Shown: positions 33,381-42,417 of the stretch, piece by piece | Numbering within the stretch: position 1 is the first letter of the stretch | How the letters are laid out: each line of letters begins with the position of its first letter | NCBI GenBank assembly: GCA_017432885.1 | Contig: JAFRIE010000016.1 | Location: 1 to 64,000 of the forward strand | DNA from: Erysipelotrichaceae bacterium | GTDB taxonomy: Bacteria; Bacillota_I; Bacilli_A; Erysipelotrichales; Erysipelotrichaceae | Direction of reading: 5' to 3' | Length of the DNA: 64,000 nt | Made by a program: the position numbers and the translations under genes | Notes under the pieces: generated by a model | Databases searched by the model: none | The model's input: only the letters and a program-made list of their open reading frames with translations | What the model was told of the DNA's origin: nothing

Positions 33381-35156
33381 ATGAAAAAGAACCTGATTAG
33401 AGACCTTTATCTGAAGTATTCCTGGCTGTTTGCCATAGGTATACTGGCAGATATTACAGTAGATATCGCTCAGACCTATGTGCCTGAGTTTTTGGGCGCT
33501 GTCGTAGAAATCGTTTCCCGTAACGATTCCGTCACGTATGGTGACATTTCTGGTCTGATCCGGCAGATTATCCTGATTGCCTTTGTTCTGCTGGCAGGAA
33601 GAGCACTGCTGCGTTTTACGATCCTTTTGGCTTCCGGGAAGATCGAGGCGGGTGTCCGTCATGAAATGTTTCTGAAAGCCGAGAGACTCTCCCAGCGTTA
33701 CTACCACGAAAACAAGATCGGTACGATCATGTCCTGGTTCTCTTCTGACGTGGAAGCGATCGAAGAATTTGCCGGATGGGGTACGATCATGGCGACGGAT
33801 GCCCTGTTCCTGTCGGTCATATCCATCTATAAGATGTTAAGACTGGACCCTGTTTTAAGTTTGATCGCTATCATTCCGATGCTGGCGCTGATCATCTGGG
33901 GAAACCGGGTTGAAAAGATCATGTCAGAAAAATGGGAAAACCGTCAGAAACAGTTCGACAAGCTTTACGATTTTACCCAGGAAACTTTTACCGGCATCCG
34001 GGTCATCAAGGCTTTTGTCAAAGAAGCGCAGGAACTGAAGGCGTTCTCCAAGGTTGCGAAAGAGAACAGCGAAAAGAACCTGGAATTCGTCGGAATGTCG
34101 ATTCGTTTTGACGTTTATATTGAGATGATCATCGGCATCACCATGACATTGCTGATGGGCGTAGGGGCGTATTTCGTCTACTCCTATGCCGTCGGTACGC
34201 CTGCCGTTCTGTTCGGTCATACGATCACTCTGACAGCCGGAAGACTGACGACCTTTATCGGTTATGTCGATACCCTGATCTGGCCGATGATCGCCATGGG
34301 CCAGATCCTGCAGATGCATTCAAGATTCAAGACTTCCGGAGACAGGATCTATGCCTTCCTGAACCAGGAAGAAGAGATCCACAACAGCGAAAATGCGGTG
34401 AAACTGGAAAACTGCAAAGGAAAGATCACTTTTAAGGATTTCTCGTTCTCTTATCCGGATGGAGATACCCATTCCCTGAAGAACGTATCGTTTGAAATAC
34501 AGCCGGGCGAAATGGTCGGTCTGGTCGGCAAGATCGGTTCCGGTAAGACCACCCTGGTGAATTCCCTGTTGAGACTCTATAACATCGACAGAAGCAGGAT
34601 CTTTATCGATGACATCGATCTGATGGATATCGACATCACCAGCCTGAGAGATGCGATCGCCTATGTGCCGCAGGACAACTTCTTGTTCTCCGACAACATC
34701 CGGAACAACATTTCTTTTGCCAACAACAAGGCAGACATGTCCGAAGTCCGGAATGCCGCCAAGTTTGCGGACGTGGATGACAACATCCTGGGCTTTTCAG
34801 AAGGCTATGAGACAGTAACAGGCGAGAGAGGCGTAACACTGTCCGGCGGACAGAAACAGCGTATTTCCATCGCCAGAGCATACATGAAGAATTCTCCGAT
34901 CATGATCATGGACGACTCGGTATCGGCTGTCGACATGAAGACGGAGGAAACGATATTAAACAACATCAACGAGAAACGGAAGGGCAAGACGACAATCATC
35001 ATCGCTTCCCGTGTTTCTACGGTTGCACATATGGACAAGATCCTGGTTTTAAAAGATGGATCGGTAGAAGCTTTTGATACGCCGGCAAGACTTATGGAAA
35101 CATCCCCGACCTATCAGAAGATGGTCTATCTGCAGAAACTGGAGAGTGAACTGTAA
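33381..35156 (+). CDS. ABC exporter half, degenerate-site subunit (pair 2)
   Basis: 591 residues: membrane domain (about 1-310) then ATPase with Walker A GKIGSGKTT near 383 and signature LSGGQ near 488. Walker B ends in Asp (MIMDDSVSAVD) and the H-loop His is Ser (IASR), so this half hydrolyses poorly. The partner follows with a one-base overlap. The ATG directly follows a terminator T run and has no ribosome site; no other early Met exists. It is likely an exporter of small hydrophobic compounds, substrate unknown. Confidence 0.9.
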   Translation: MKKNLIRDLYLKYSWLFAIGILADITVDIAQTYVPEFLGAVVEIVSRNDSVTYGDISGLIRQIILIAFVLLAGRALLRFTILLASGKIEAGVRHEMFLKAERLSQRYYHENKIGTIMSWFSSDVEAIEEFAGWGTIMATDALFLSVISIYKMLRLDPVLSLIAIIPMLALIIWGNRVEKIMSEKWENRQKQFDKLYDFTQETFTGIRVIKAFVKEAQELKAFSKVAKENSEKNLEFVGMSIRFDVYIEMIIGITMTLLMGVGAYFVYSYAVGTPAVLFGHTITLTAGRLTTFIGYVDTLIWPMIAMGQILQMHSRFKTSGDRIYAFLNQEEEIHNSENAVKLENCKGKITFKDFSFSYPDGDTHSLKNVSFEIQPGEMVGLVGKIGSGKTTLVNSLLRLYNIDRSRIFIDDIDLMDIDITSLRDAIAYVPQDNFLFSDNIRNNISFANNKADMSEVRNAAKFADVDDNILGFSEGYETVTGERGVTLSGGQKQRISIARAYMKNSPIMIMDDSVSAVDMKTEETILNNINEKRKGKTTIIIASRVSTVAHMDKILVLKDGSVEAFDTPARLMETSPTYQKMVYLQKLESEL

Positions 35157-36916
35157 TGAACGAGGAACTGGAAAAACTAAAAGGCGACCACAAGCTGCCC
35201 TTAAGTGTCATCATCCGAAGGACACTTAAGTATATCAGCTCAGAGAAGGGTGGATTCATCCTGTCTTTGGTATTGCTTGTGCTGAATGTTCTGTTTGACA
35301 GTATCTCCCCGCTGTTCACCAGCCGGATCACCGATGAACTGGTAAAAGATAACATCAATCTTTCCCTGATCATGAATCTGGTCCTGCTTTCCTTTGCGAT
35401 CATGTGCATCAACCAGGCTTTCCTGTATTTCGAATCGATGATCCTGCAGAAATGCGGACAACGCATCATCTATCGTTTAAGAAACGAGATCTTTGAACAT
35501 ATCGAAAACATGTCTCTGAATCAGTTCAATGAGATGCCGACGGGTTCTCTGGTTACCAGGGTTACTTCCTATACGGCCTCTATGTCCGATCTGTTTACCG
35601 GTGTACTGGTAAGAATACTGCGAGATCTGACAACACTGGTCGGCGTCTATGTGATCATGTTTTTCATATCGCCGTCGCTGTCGATGTCCCTGCTGGGTGT
35701 TGTCATCATCGTCTTCATCGTATCCTATGTCTTCTCCAAGACCGTTAGAGGAATCTTCCGGAAGGAAAGAGCCTGTATCTCTGATCTGAATACTTTCCTT
35801 TCCGAGAACCTTGCGGGAATGAAGATGACTCAGGTATTCAATCAGGAACTGACCAAGGAAGAACAGTTCAACGAAAAGAACGAAGCTCTGAGACACCAGC
35901 GTTTCAATGTCATCAAGGCTTTCGGCATCTACCGTCCGCTGATATCTTTCATTTATACAAGTTCGATCGCCATCTGTTTCGCACAGGGGATCCGTTACGG
36001 ACTCTCTGCCGGAGAGATCGTGGCTTTCTATATGTATCTTTCCAAGTTCTTTAATCCTATCCAGAATCTGGCCGATCAGCTTAATGCTTTGCAGAAGGCC
36101 TTGACCGCTTCCGAGAGGATCTTCAATCTTCTTGACGTAGAACCGGATGTTCTGGACAAACCGGATGCACTGGAAATCGAACATTTTGAAGGAAAGATCG
36201 AATTCAAGAACGTCTGGTTCGCCTACAAGGACGACAACTGGATCCTGAAGGATGTTTCCTTTGTCATTGAGCCGAAGCAGACCTGTGCCTTTGTCGGAGC
36301 GACCGGTGCAGGCAAAACAACTATCCTTTCTCTGATCGTCAGAAACTATGAAGTACAGAAAGGCGAGATCCTGATCGACGGGATCAACATCAACGACATT
36401 AAGATCTCTTCATTAAGAAAAGCGATCGGACAGATGCTTCAGGATGTCTTCTTGTTTTCGGGTACGATTGCGGACAATGTTACTCTACATGACGAAAGGT
36501 TCACCAAAGAAGATATCGAGGAAGCCTGCCGGTATGTCAATGCGGACAGTTTCATCAACAGACTGCCGAAGGGCATTGAAGAAGAACTGATCGAAAAGGG
36601 CGAGAATCTCTCCCAGGGCCAAAGACAGCTTCTTTCCTTCGCCAGAACAGTCATCCATAAGCCGCAGATCCTCATTCTGGATGAAGCGACAGCCAACATC
36701 GATACGGAGACAGAAGTTCTCATCCAGCAGTCCCTGGAAAAAATGAAGAGCATCGGTACGATGCTGGTAGTAGCCCACAGACTTTCTACCATCCAGCATG
36801 CCGATCAGATCATCGTCCTGCAGAATGGAGAGATCGTGGAAAGAGGCAATCATCAGGAACTGTTGAAGAACAGAGGCTACTACTACAAGCTGTATCAGCT
36901 GCAGTTTGATAATTAA
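35156..36916 (+). CDS. ABC exporter half, catalytic subunit (pair 2)
   Basis: 586 residues with six membrane helices and a canonical ATPase: Walker A GATGAGKTT near 380, Walker B LILDEATANID, H-loop VAHR. The signature is LSQGQ, the altered form that faces the degenerate site of its partner. It shares one base with the previous gene and is followed two bases later by an AlkZ-related gene. Confidence 0.9.
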   Translation: MNEELEKLKGDHKLPLSVIIRRTLKYISSEKGGFILSLVLLVLNVLFDSISPLFTSRITDELVKDNINLSLIMNLVLLSFAIMCINQAFLYFESMILQKCGQRIIYRLRNEIFEHIENMSLNQFNEMPTGSLVTRVTSYTASMSDLFTGVLVRILRDLTTLVGVYVIMFFISPSLSMSLLGVVIIVFIVSYVFSKTVRGIFRKERACISDLNTFLSENLAGMKMTQVFNQELTKEEQFNEKNEALRHQRFNVIKAFGIYRPLISFIYTSSIAICFAQGIRYGLSAGEIVAFYMYLSKFFNPIQNLADQLNALQKALTASERIFNLLDVEPDVLDKPDALEIEHFEGKIEFKNVWFAYKDDNWILKDVSFVIEPKQTCAFVGATGAGKTTILSLIVRNYEVQKGEILIDGININDIKISSLRKAIGQMLQDVFLFSGTIADNVTLHDERFTKEDIEEACRYVNADSFINRLPKGIEEELIEKGENLSQGQRQLLSFARTVIHKPQILILDEATANIDTETEVLIQQSLEKMKSIGTMLVVAHRLSTIQHADQIIVLQNGEIVERGNHQELLKNRGYYYKLYQLQFDN

Positions 36917-36917
36917 T

Positions 36918-37613
36918 ATGGATATCTATATCAGAAGCAAGGAAGATCTGATCGAAGCGATTGAAAGGTGCGGGATCGTACCTTTCTTTTCTAATAATAT
37001 AAAAGGATATTCGATTGAAGAGAACGTCGATCCTAAAGTGTATTTTTCTGATGGTCCGGGCGTCTGGGAGTGGAAAGGTCCGGTTATTCAGGAACTCCGT
37101 TGCGCCTATGGAAAGTTCTTCCTGAATAAGGCCTGTTTCATCGCAAAAGAATGGTTTTATGATTTTGCGAACTATCGCAGGGACGGCTACGACTTCGATG
37201 CGCGCGTGAATGACGGTCTGGTCGGATACAAGGAACAGTTTCTGTATGAACTGATCAGTTCCAGACATTCGATGCTGTCAAAGACAGCCAAGGCTTTGGG
37301 AGGCTACGTCAAGCCGAAAGAAAAAGGCCGCGATGTGTGGGAACCGCGCAAAGGTTTCGATACCAGTATCAACAGGCTGATGATGAAAGGTTATATCCTG
37401 ATCATTGATTTCGACTACGAAGTCGATAAAAACGGGGAATTCTACGGCTGGGGCATATCGCGGTATTCGACTCCCGAGGAGTTCTTCGGCAAAGGTTTTG
37501 CGAAAAAATGTTATAAAAGAAGTCCCGAGGAATCTTACAGACGTCTTTTTAAACAAATAAAAAAGCTCAATCCGGATGCGGATGAGCTTCAGATCAGGAA
37601 ATTTCTGGGTTAG
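36918..37613 (+). CDS. AlkZ-related protein
   Basis: About 231 residues. The stretch FSDGPGVWEWKGP, the FANYRRDGYDFDAR motif, GFDTSINRLMMKGY and YGWGISRYSTPEE match a family I know as AlkZ-related, distant from the AlkZ/YcaQ DNA glycosylase. Its activity is unproven. It starts one base after the ABC stop with no ribosome site, so translation is probably coupled; I do not use an earlier in-frame TTG. Its end overlaps the convergent cyclophilin gene by four bases and contains that gene's terminator. Confidence 0.78.
   Translation: MDIYIRSKEDLIEAIERCGIVPFFSNNIKGYSIEENVDPKVYFSDGPGVWEWKGPVIQELRCAYGKFFLNKACFIAKEWFYDFANYRRDGYDFDARVNDGLVGYKEQFLYELISSRHSMLSKTAKALGGYVKPKEKGRDVWEPRKGFDTSINRLMMKGYILIIDFDYEVDKNGEFYGWGISRYSTPEEFFGKGFAKKCYKRSPEESYRRLFKQIKKLNPDADELQIRKFLG
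37551..37589 (-). terminator. Terminator of the reverse cyclophilin gene, inside the AlkZ-related coding region
   Basis: AAGCTC plus ATCCG (one bulged A) pair with CGGAT plus GAGCTT (37563-37589). On the reverse strand the hairpin is followed by a T-rich run (A-rich 37551-37562 on the forward strand). It lies within the last codons of the forward gene. Confidence 0.7.
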
Positions 37614-38098
37614 TCGTTTATGATTTCGACGGTTCTGATTCTTTGTTCTTCCAGCGGTTTATCGCGGTAGTCCGTTCTGACATCGGCGATCTCATCGACC
37701 GTTTCGATTCCTTCGATGACTTTTCCGAAGGCCGCATACTGGCCATCCAGGTGCGGAGCATCCTGGTGCATAATGAAGAACTGGGAAGATGCGGAATCCG
37801 GATCCATCGTTCTGGCCATGGAGAGAACACCGCGGGTATGTTTCAGTTCGTTGTGGAAGCCGTTGGCGTCGAATTCCCCTTTGATCGTCTTCTCGCTGCC
37901 GCCCATGCCGGTTCCGGTGGGATCGCCTCCCTGGATCATGAAACCTTTGATGACTCTGTGAAAGATCAGTCCGTCAAAGAAATGCTTCTGAATCAGATTC
38001 AGGAAGTTCTCTACCGTAACGGGAGCGATGTCCGGATAGAGCTCCGCCAGCATCGTTTTTCCGTTTTCCATTGTGATTTTAATCGTCTTTTGATTCAT
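37610..38098 (-). CDS. Cytoplasmic cyclophilin peptidyl-prolyl isomerase
   Basis: 162 residues without a signal peptide: a complete small cyclophilin with FHRVIKGFMIQGGDPTGTG, RTMDPDSASSQFFI and DGQYAAFGKVIEG. It catalyses cis-trans isomerisation of Xaa-Pro bonds in the cytoplasm. It resembles the lipoprotein cyclophilin at 10415-10972 in the core. It is a single gene, convergent with and overlapping the AlkZ-related gene by four bases. Confidence 0.93.
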   Translation of the reverse strand: MNQKTIKITMENGKTMLAELYPDIAPVTVENFLNLIQKHFFDGLIFHRVIKGFMIQGGDPTGTGMGGSEKTIKGEFDANGFHNELKHTRGVLSMARTMDPDSASSQFFIMHQDAPHLDGQYAAFGKVIEGIETVDEIADVRTDYRDKPLEEQRIRTVEIIND

Positions 38099-38182
38099 TT
38101 TCTTACCTCGGATTCATTGTATCCATTATAGCGCAGAATGCTAAAATGGATATAGAGGCATAGCAGATAAAGGAGATAGAAG

Positions 38183-38599
38183 ATGTCGGAATTTCAGGAA
38201 CGGATAAGTCATTACTACCACGAGGAGAACTACAACTGTGCGGAAACGATCATCCATGCGGCAAACGATCATTATCATCTGAATATCACGGATGAAGATA
38301 TGAAACTGTTTGGCGGCTTCGGCGGAGGCATGTATCTGGGAATGGTGTGTGGAGGACTGGTCGCAAGCGTTGCGGTCATCTCCAGAATGGTAGTAGAAAG
38401 AAGCGCCAAGGAAGAAAAAGAAAAAGTCAGACCGAAAATACAGCAGATGGTTAAAACCTTCCGGGATCATCTGGGAGGACTGACTTGTGTCGAACTGAAA
38501 CCGAAGTACCACACAAAAGAAGACGGCTGCTACAGGACGATATCCCTGGCAGCAGAAGCGCTTGAAATGACCATAGAGAAAATAAAGGAGAACAACTGA
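38183..38599 (+). CDS. C_GCAxxG_C_C family probable redox protein
   Basis: 138 residues with conserved cysteines: NCAE near 18-21, GGFGGGMYLGMVCGG near 47-60, LTCVEL and DGC near the C-terminus. The family is thought to be redox-active and often metal-linked, but no activity is established. AAGGAG lies before the ATG. A single gene ending in its own terminator. Confidence 0.85.
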   Translation: MSEFQERISHYYHEENYNCAETIIHAANDHYHLNITDEDMKLFGGFGGGMYLGMVCGGLVASVAVISRMVVERSAKEEKEKVRPKIQQMVKTFRDHLGGLTCVELKPKYHTKEDGCYRTISLAAEALEMTIEKIKENN

Positions 38600-38612
38600 A
38601 GTTCTCCTTTTA
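38584..38612. terminator. Bidirectional intrinsic terminator
   Basis: A perfect 10-bp stem (AAAGGAGAAC / GTTCTCCTTT) with a 7-base loop that contains the stop codon of the upstream gene. It also ends the convergent acyltransferase operon. Confidence 0.85.
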
Positions 38613-38645
38613 TATCCGTTTTCAGTAAAAAATACTCAGACATTC

Positions 38646-39707
38646 TTAAATAAAAGAATCCAAAACCGTCTGCAGTTTACTCACAACCGCTTCCAGAAGT
38701 TTTGCCAGCAAGTCTTCTACTTTGCCGATCTTCAGAAAATGAAAAATCATTGTTCTTGTTTTTTCTACCGCGAAGCCGATGATCATCAGCAAAGATGATT
38801 TAGCGAGAATCAGCAAGAGAGCAGAGAATAGTTTTGTGCCATCCAGTGGAATGATACTTTGAAAAAAGAACTGTGAGAATAGCGGATTTCCTTGCAGCAA
38901 GTAAATTCCCAGAGTCAACGAACTGATTTTTGAGATCGTTTTATTCTGAACAGGGATTCTAGAAAAAATGACGATCAGAACCATTGCACATAATACGATG
39001 GTCGGAGAGATATATTCCATCATTCTCGGAATCCTGGTGATATAGAAGGATATCCATGAAACGGCAACAGAAAGTAAGTACAGCGACAGCAGTAAGGTAC
39101 TGCCGGTTTTCTTAAACAGTCCGATTCTCCTGATTATGCTTCCTGTTACATATAGAATCAGGATCCAGATGCAGCTGTATCCGTATAATGACCAGCTGTC
39201 ACCCAACAAAGCCAAGAAGGAGAATACAAACAGCATAACTATAAGCAGATGCTTGAGCTCTCTTTCTCCCATGTTTTCCAGAGACCGGTTTAAAAACGGC
39301 GCAAGAAACAGAAGAGGAATGTAAGCCGTGATATACCAGAAAGTGTTGTTTGTGATTGGCATGAGTGACTTGACCAGGAAAGATAGACTCATTGTTTTTT
39401 TAAAGTAAAACAGATTCATAAGCAGTGAAACAATAAAAGAATAGAAAATGGCCTGGAACCACAGATTTATAATTCTTTTGTACGGAATCGTTTTTTTGTT
39501 TGAAACATATCCGCTGATCATTGCATACGCATCGACTGCACAACAACAGAACATATCGATAAACCAGTAAACATAAGCATTGGAACTTATGTCGATATCT
39601 TCGACACCGCTTTTCGTAATAACATGTTGAACACAGATCATAAACATTAATAGGATCCGCAATAAGTCTATTCCCTGGTTTCTGCTGCTTGTTTTATTCT
39701 GTTCCAT
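38646..39707 (-). CDS. Acyltransferase family 3 membrane protein
   Basis: 353 residues with about ten membrane helices. The N-terminal GIDLLRILLMFMICVQH contains the catalytic His of OafA/YrhL-type O-acyltransferases. These proteins put acetyl or other acyl groups on surface polysaccharides or lipids. Codons are visibly richer in A and T than the flanking genes, which hints at acquired DNA. It overlaps the GtrA gene by 14 bases and is the last gene of a Nudix-GtrA-acyltransferase operon, consistent with envelope polysaccharide decoration. Confidence 0.87.
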   Translation of the reverse strand: MEQNKTSSRNQGIDLLRILLMFMICVQHVITKSGVEDIDISSNAYVYWFIDMFCCCAVDAYAMISGYVSNKKTIPYKRIINLWFQAIFYSFIVSLLMNLFYFKKTMSLSFLVKSLMPITNNTFWYITAYIPLLFLAPFLNRSLENMGERELKHLLIVMLFVFSFLALLGDSWSLYGYSCIWILILYVTGSIIRRIGLFKKTGSTLLLSLYLLSVAVSWISFYITRIPRMMEYISPTIVLCAMVLIVIFSRIPVQNKTISKISSLTLGIYLLQGNPLFSQFFFQSIIPLDGTKLFSALLLILAKSSLLMIIGFAVEKTRTMIFHFLKIGKVEDLLAKLLEAVVSKLQTVLDSFI

Positions 39708-40098
39708 TTCTTTTTAATGCGTCTGTAAAGACATAGTATTTCTGATACAGGTATTCCGTTACCAGATTGATGACCATGTTCATGCCGGTCACCAGATAGT
39801 CGTTCCAGCCCAGGGAAACCAGTTTATTTCCCAGCAGTGTAGACAGCGGTGTAAAGACACAGTAGTAGGCAAATACCTTGAGCATTGCCACAGGGACGTT
39901 GGACGCGGACTGGAAGGTGAATTTCCGGTTCAAGGTGAAGTTCCACAGGACGGAAAGCACCAAAGAAATCAGATAGCTGGGCCACCATCCCAGTTTTACG
40001 ATTTCATTCAGCAGGGCAAAGGAAGTCAGCTGGATGATTCCCGCAGAGATGGAAAAGAAAGTGAATTTCAAAGTCTGTAAAAGTTCTTTTTTATTCAT
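39694..40098 (-). CDS. GtrA-family membrane protein
   Basis: 134 residues with four membrane helices, containing the GtrA hallmark FxLNRKFTFQ (LWNFTLNRKFTFQ). GtrA proteins help move lipid-linked sugars across the membrane for cell-wall or O-antigen glycosylation. AAGGAGA before its ATG lies inside the Nudix gene end (overlap of eight bases). Confidence 0.9.
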   Translation of the reverse strand: MNKKELLQTLKFTFFSISAGIIQLTSFALLNEIVKLGWWPSYLISLVLSVLWNFTLNRKFTFQSASNVPVAMLKVFAYYCVFTPLSTLLGNKLVSLGWNDYLVTGMNMVINLVTEYLYQKYYVFTDALKRNGTE

Positions 40099-40504
40099 GA
40101 TGGTTCTCCTTGATATATCGGTCAGCCTTGGCCAGTACGATTTTCATGTTTTCAAAAGTCAGTATCCGGCAGGCTTCTTCGTAAGGCAGCAGGACGATCT
40201 CGTCGACTTCCTCTTCCTGTTTCCTGCAGTTCTGATTTGAAAACCCGGCAATGAAGTATACGGCCTGTTTCTCAATCCCGTTAGGCATGATGTAATGAAG
40301 ATCTTCCCTGAAGTCTGTATCTACCTGCACGGTCAGTCCGACTTCTTCCTGGATCTCTCTTTGGGCGGCTTCCTTGAGAGTTTCCCCTTCTTCCAGATGT
40401 CCCTTAGGAAAGCCGTAGTTGCCATGAAAATCCCTGATCAGCAGATAATGGATACCGTCTTGTTTCCGGGTATAGAGTATCGCTCCGGCACTGATTTCTT
40501 TCAT
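40091..40504 (-). CDS. Nudix hydrolase
   Basis: 137 residues with a complete Nudix box (G-x5-E-x7-REIQEEVG, starting at Gly near 35). The N-terminal SAGAILYTRKQ and fold match bis(5'-nucleosyl)-tetraphosphatase-like members of the family. Substrate not certain. It is the first gene of the reverse operon. A TATAAT is six bases before its ATG and there is no ribosome site, so a leaderless message is possible. It is divergent from the lipid kinase gene. Confidence 0.9.
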   Translation of the reverse strand: MKEISAGAILYTRKQDGIHYLLIRDFHGNYGFPKGHLEEGETLKEAAQREIQEEVGLTVQVDTDFREDLHYIMPNGIEKQAVYFIAGFSNQNCRKQEEEVDEIVLLPYEEACRILTFENMKIVLAKADRYIKENHHE

Positions 40505-40510
40505 AACTGT

Positions 40511-40516
40511 ATTATA
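40511..40516 (-). promoter_or_regulatory. -10 box close to the Nudix ATG
   Basis: TATAAT on the reverse strand, six bases before the start codon at 40504. Confidence 0.5.
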
Positions 40517-40571
40517 TAGCGAATCGGAGTTTTATCATTGAAATATTTTCTGTTCATAATAGAATGGAAGT

Positions 40572-41447
40572 ATGAAACTGCTGATGCTGGTGAATCCAAG
40601 ATCGGGAATGAAGAACTCCAAGGCACATCTGCTGGATGCGATCGACGTTTTCTGTAAGAACGGCTATACGGTTACGACCTATGTGACCCAGTCAAAGGAT
40701 GATGCGGAAAAATATCTTCTGAAGAACCGGACGAAGTTTGATATCGTCTGTGTCTTTGGCGGTGACGGTACGATGAACGAAGTGACCAATGCCTTGATGA
40801 GAAAGGAACAGAAGCCTCTGCTTGGCTATTTCCCCAGTGGAACGATGAATGACTTCGGTTCGAATTTTGATCTGGGAAACGATCTAAAAACGATCGCAGA
40901 GAAGATCGTCTTGAAGCAGGAGAAACCTTTTGACGTCGGACTGTTTAATGACCGTTATTTCAATTATGTGGCTGCCTTTGGCGCAATGTGCGATGTTCCG
41001 TTTAAAACGGACCGAAACGCCAAGGAAGTCTTGGGAAATATCGCCTACATTCTGGAAGGTATCAGCCATCTTCCGGATATCCGGAAGATTCCGGTCAAAT
41101 ATACACTGAACGGGAAAGAGTATAAACGCAACGTACTGTTCGGTCTGATCTATTCCGGAAACAGGGTAGCCGGAATGGTGCTGGATGACAAGAATAAGGG
41201 AAAGGTCGACGACGGAAAATTCAATGTACTGCTGGTGGATTACGTGCCTTCAATCTTTGAGTCGACCGATCTGTTTGACTATCTGACACAGAAGAATCAG
41301 CTGATCCACCGTTATCAGACCGATCACATCACCCTCGAATTTGAAGATGACGAAGTCGTATGGACGCTGGATGGTGAAGAAGCCAGAACAACAGATCGGA
41401 AAGCCGATATCACGATTAAAAATAAAGCACTCAGGTTACTTGCCTGA
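40572..41447 (+). CDS. Diacylglycerol-kinase family lipid kinase (YegS/BmrU type)
   Basis: 291 residues. The catalytic domain has NPRSG near the start and FGGDGTMNEVTNA near 62-73, the ATP-binding GGDGT motif. The family phosphorylates diacylglycerol, undecaprenol or other lipids. A CATAAT box lies 11 bases before the ATG with a poorly placed GGAAG; the leader would be very short. It ends with a terminator whose right arm contains the stop codon. Confidence 0.9.
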   Translation: MKLLMLVNPRSGMKNSKAHLLDAIDVFCKNGYTVTTYVTQSKDDAEKYLLKNRTKFDIVCVFGGDGTMNEVTNALMRKEQKPLLGYFPSGTMNDFGSNFDLGNDLKTIAEKIVLKQEKPFDVGLFNDRYFNYVAAFGAMCDVPFKTDRNAKEVLGNIAYILEGISHLPDIRKIPVKYTLNGKEYKRNVLFGLIYSGNRVAGMVLDDKNKGKVDDGKFNVLLVDYVPSIFESTDLFDYLTQKNQLIHRYQTDHITLEFEDDEVVWTLDGEEARTTDRKADITIKNKALRLLA

Positions 41448-41457
41448 GTGCTTTTTG
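41424..41457. terminator. Bidirectional intrinsic terminator
   Basis: A perfect 12-bp stem (AAAGCACTCAGG and complement) followed by T residues, between the convergent lipid kinase and DUF937 genes. Confidence 0.88.
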
Positions 41458-41475
41458 TAAGATGTTATGACTGGA

Positions 41476-42261
41476 TTATTTCAGCAGGCCGGTCAGAAGT
41501 CCTAAGAGTTCTGTTCCGTCTGCCTGGGATGTCGTCGTCTTCTTCTGGCTGGTTCCGCCTAGCAGCGATCCAAGCAGATTTCCGAGGTCGCCTGTTGACT
41601 GCTGTGTATTAGAAGCTGCAGCCGAATTCAGCAGGGTACCAAGCAGGTTCGTCGCCAGATCTGAATTCTGAGTCTGGGCCGGTTTTGGCGAAGCTCCGCC
41701 AAGCAGTCCTCCTAAAAGACCTGCAGGTGAACTTGTCTGGCTTGAGGAAGCACCGCTCAGAAGACCGAAGACATCAGAAAGATCAATACCGTCGGAGAGG
41801 TCGACCTTGCTTCCGGTCTTTTTCTTTTTGGCTGTTGTCTGAGGTTTGCTTGCAGTAGCGTTTGTCGCAGTTGAAAGGCTGTTGAGCAGAGCCGGTGCGA
41901 TGCTGTTTAAGACGGCGTTGACATCACTGGAAGAAAGATTGCTTTCTTTTGCCAGGTTGTTGACGATCGTGTTCTGATCCTGACCCAGGATATGGGCAAT
42001 GATCTTAGCTCCATCATCGGTATCGGCCTTGGCGATCTGCTGAGAGACGGTGTCCGTGCTGTTGTGCTGTGTCAGCGCACCCAGCAGAGACTGAGCGCCT
42101 TCCTTTTTGGAAGCGTTCTTGGTCATATAGCTGATCAGAAGAGGAACGGCGATCATCAGAAGTTTAGAAATACTCTTGGATGAAACACCGGTCTTTTTGG
42201 AAGTAGAGTTTACGGAATCATTGGTTGTCAATGATCCAAGTAATAACTGTAATAGATTCAT
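41476..42261 (-). CDS. DUF937 domain protein
   Basis: 261 residues. The N-terminal half (about 1-130) is the DUF937 alpha-helical domain with SISKLLMIAVPLLISYM. The rest is low-complexity, rich in Ser, Thr, Gln, Gly and Leu, with repeated (L)LGGLLG/LLGSLLGG units at about 185, 210 and 235. This may form a flexible tail or repeats that bind a partner. Function unknown. The ATG has GGAGGAT upstream. It is a single gene. Confidence 0.85.
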   Translation of the reverse strand: MNLLQLLLGSLTTNDSVNSTSKKTGVSSKSISKLLMIAVPLLISYMTKNASKKEGAQSLLGALTQHNSTDTVSQQIAKADTDDGAKIIAHILGQDQNTIVNNLAKESNLSSSDVNAVLNSIAPALLNSLSTATNATASKPQTTAKKKKTGSKVDLSDGIDLSDVFGLLSGASSSQTSSPAGLLGGLLGGASPKPAQTQNSDLATNLLGTLLNSAAASNTQQSTGDLGNLLGSLLGGTSQKKTTTSQADGTELLGLLTGLLK

Positions 42262-42403
42262 TATGATCCTCCTTTAATTCGATTGCATAGGTATAAATGC
42301 ATACTCTTAATAATATTTTAATTCATTTGAATAAAAAAAATAAATAGGTAATTTAGTTTTAAACCACGAAGCGAATGCAGGGTTCTGCCGGGTGAAAATG
42401 TGG

Positions 42404-42409
42404 TAATAT
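42404..42409 (+). promoter_or_regulatory. -10 box close to the third ABC pair
   Basis: TAATAT eight bases before the ATG at 42418, with no ribosome site. Confidence 0.4.
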
Positions 42410-42417
42410 TTTGTTGT

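Noticed and set aside
41476..42261. Repeated LLGGLLG units in DUF937 as DNA tandem repeats
   Set aside because: The units vary in sequence and spacing at the DNA level; they are protein low complexity rather than a nucleotide repeat array.
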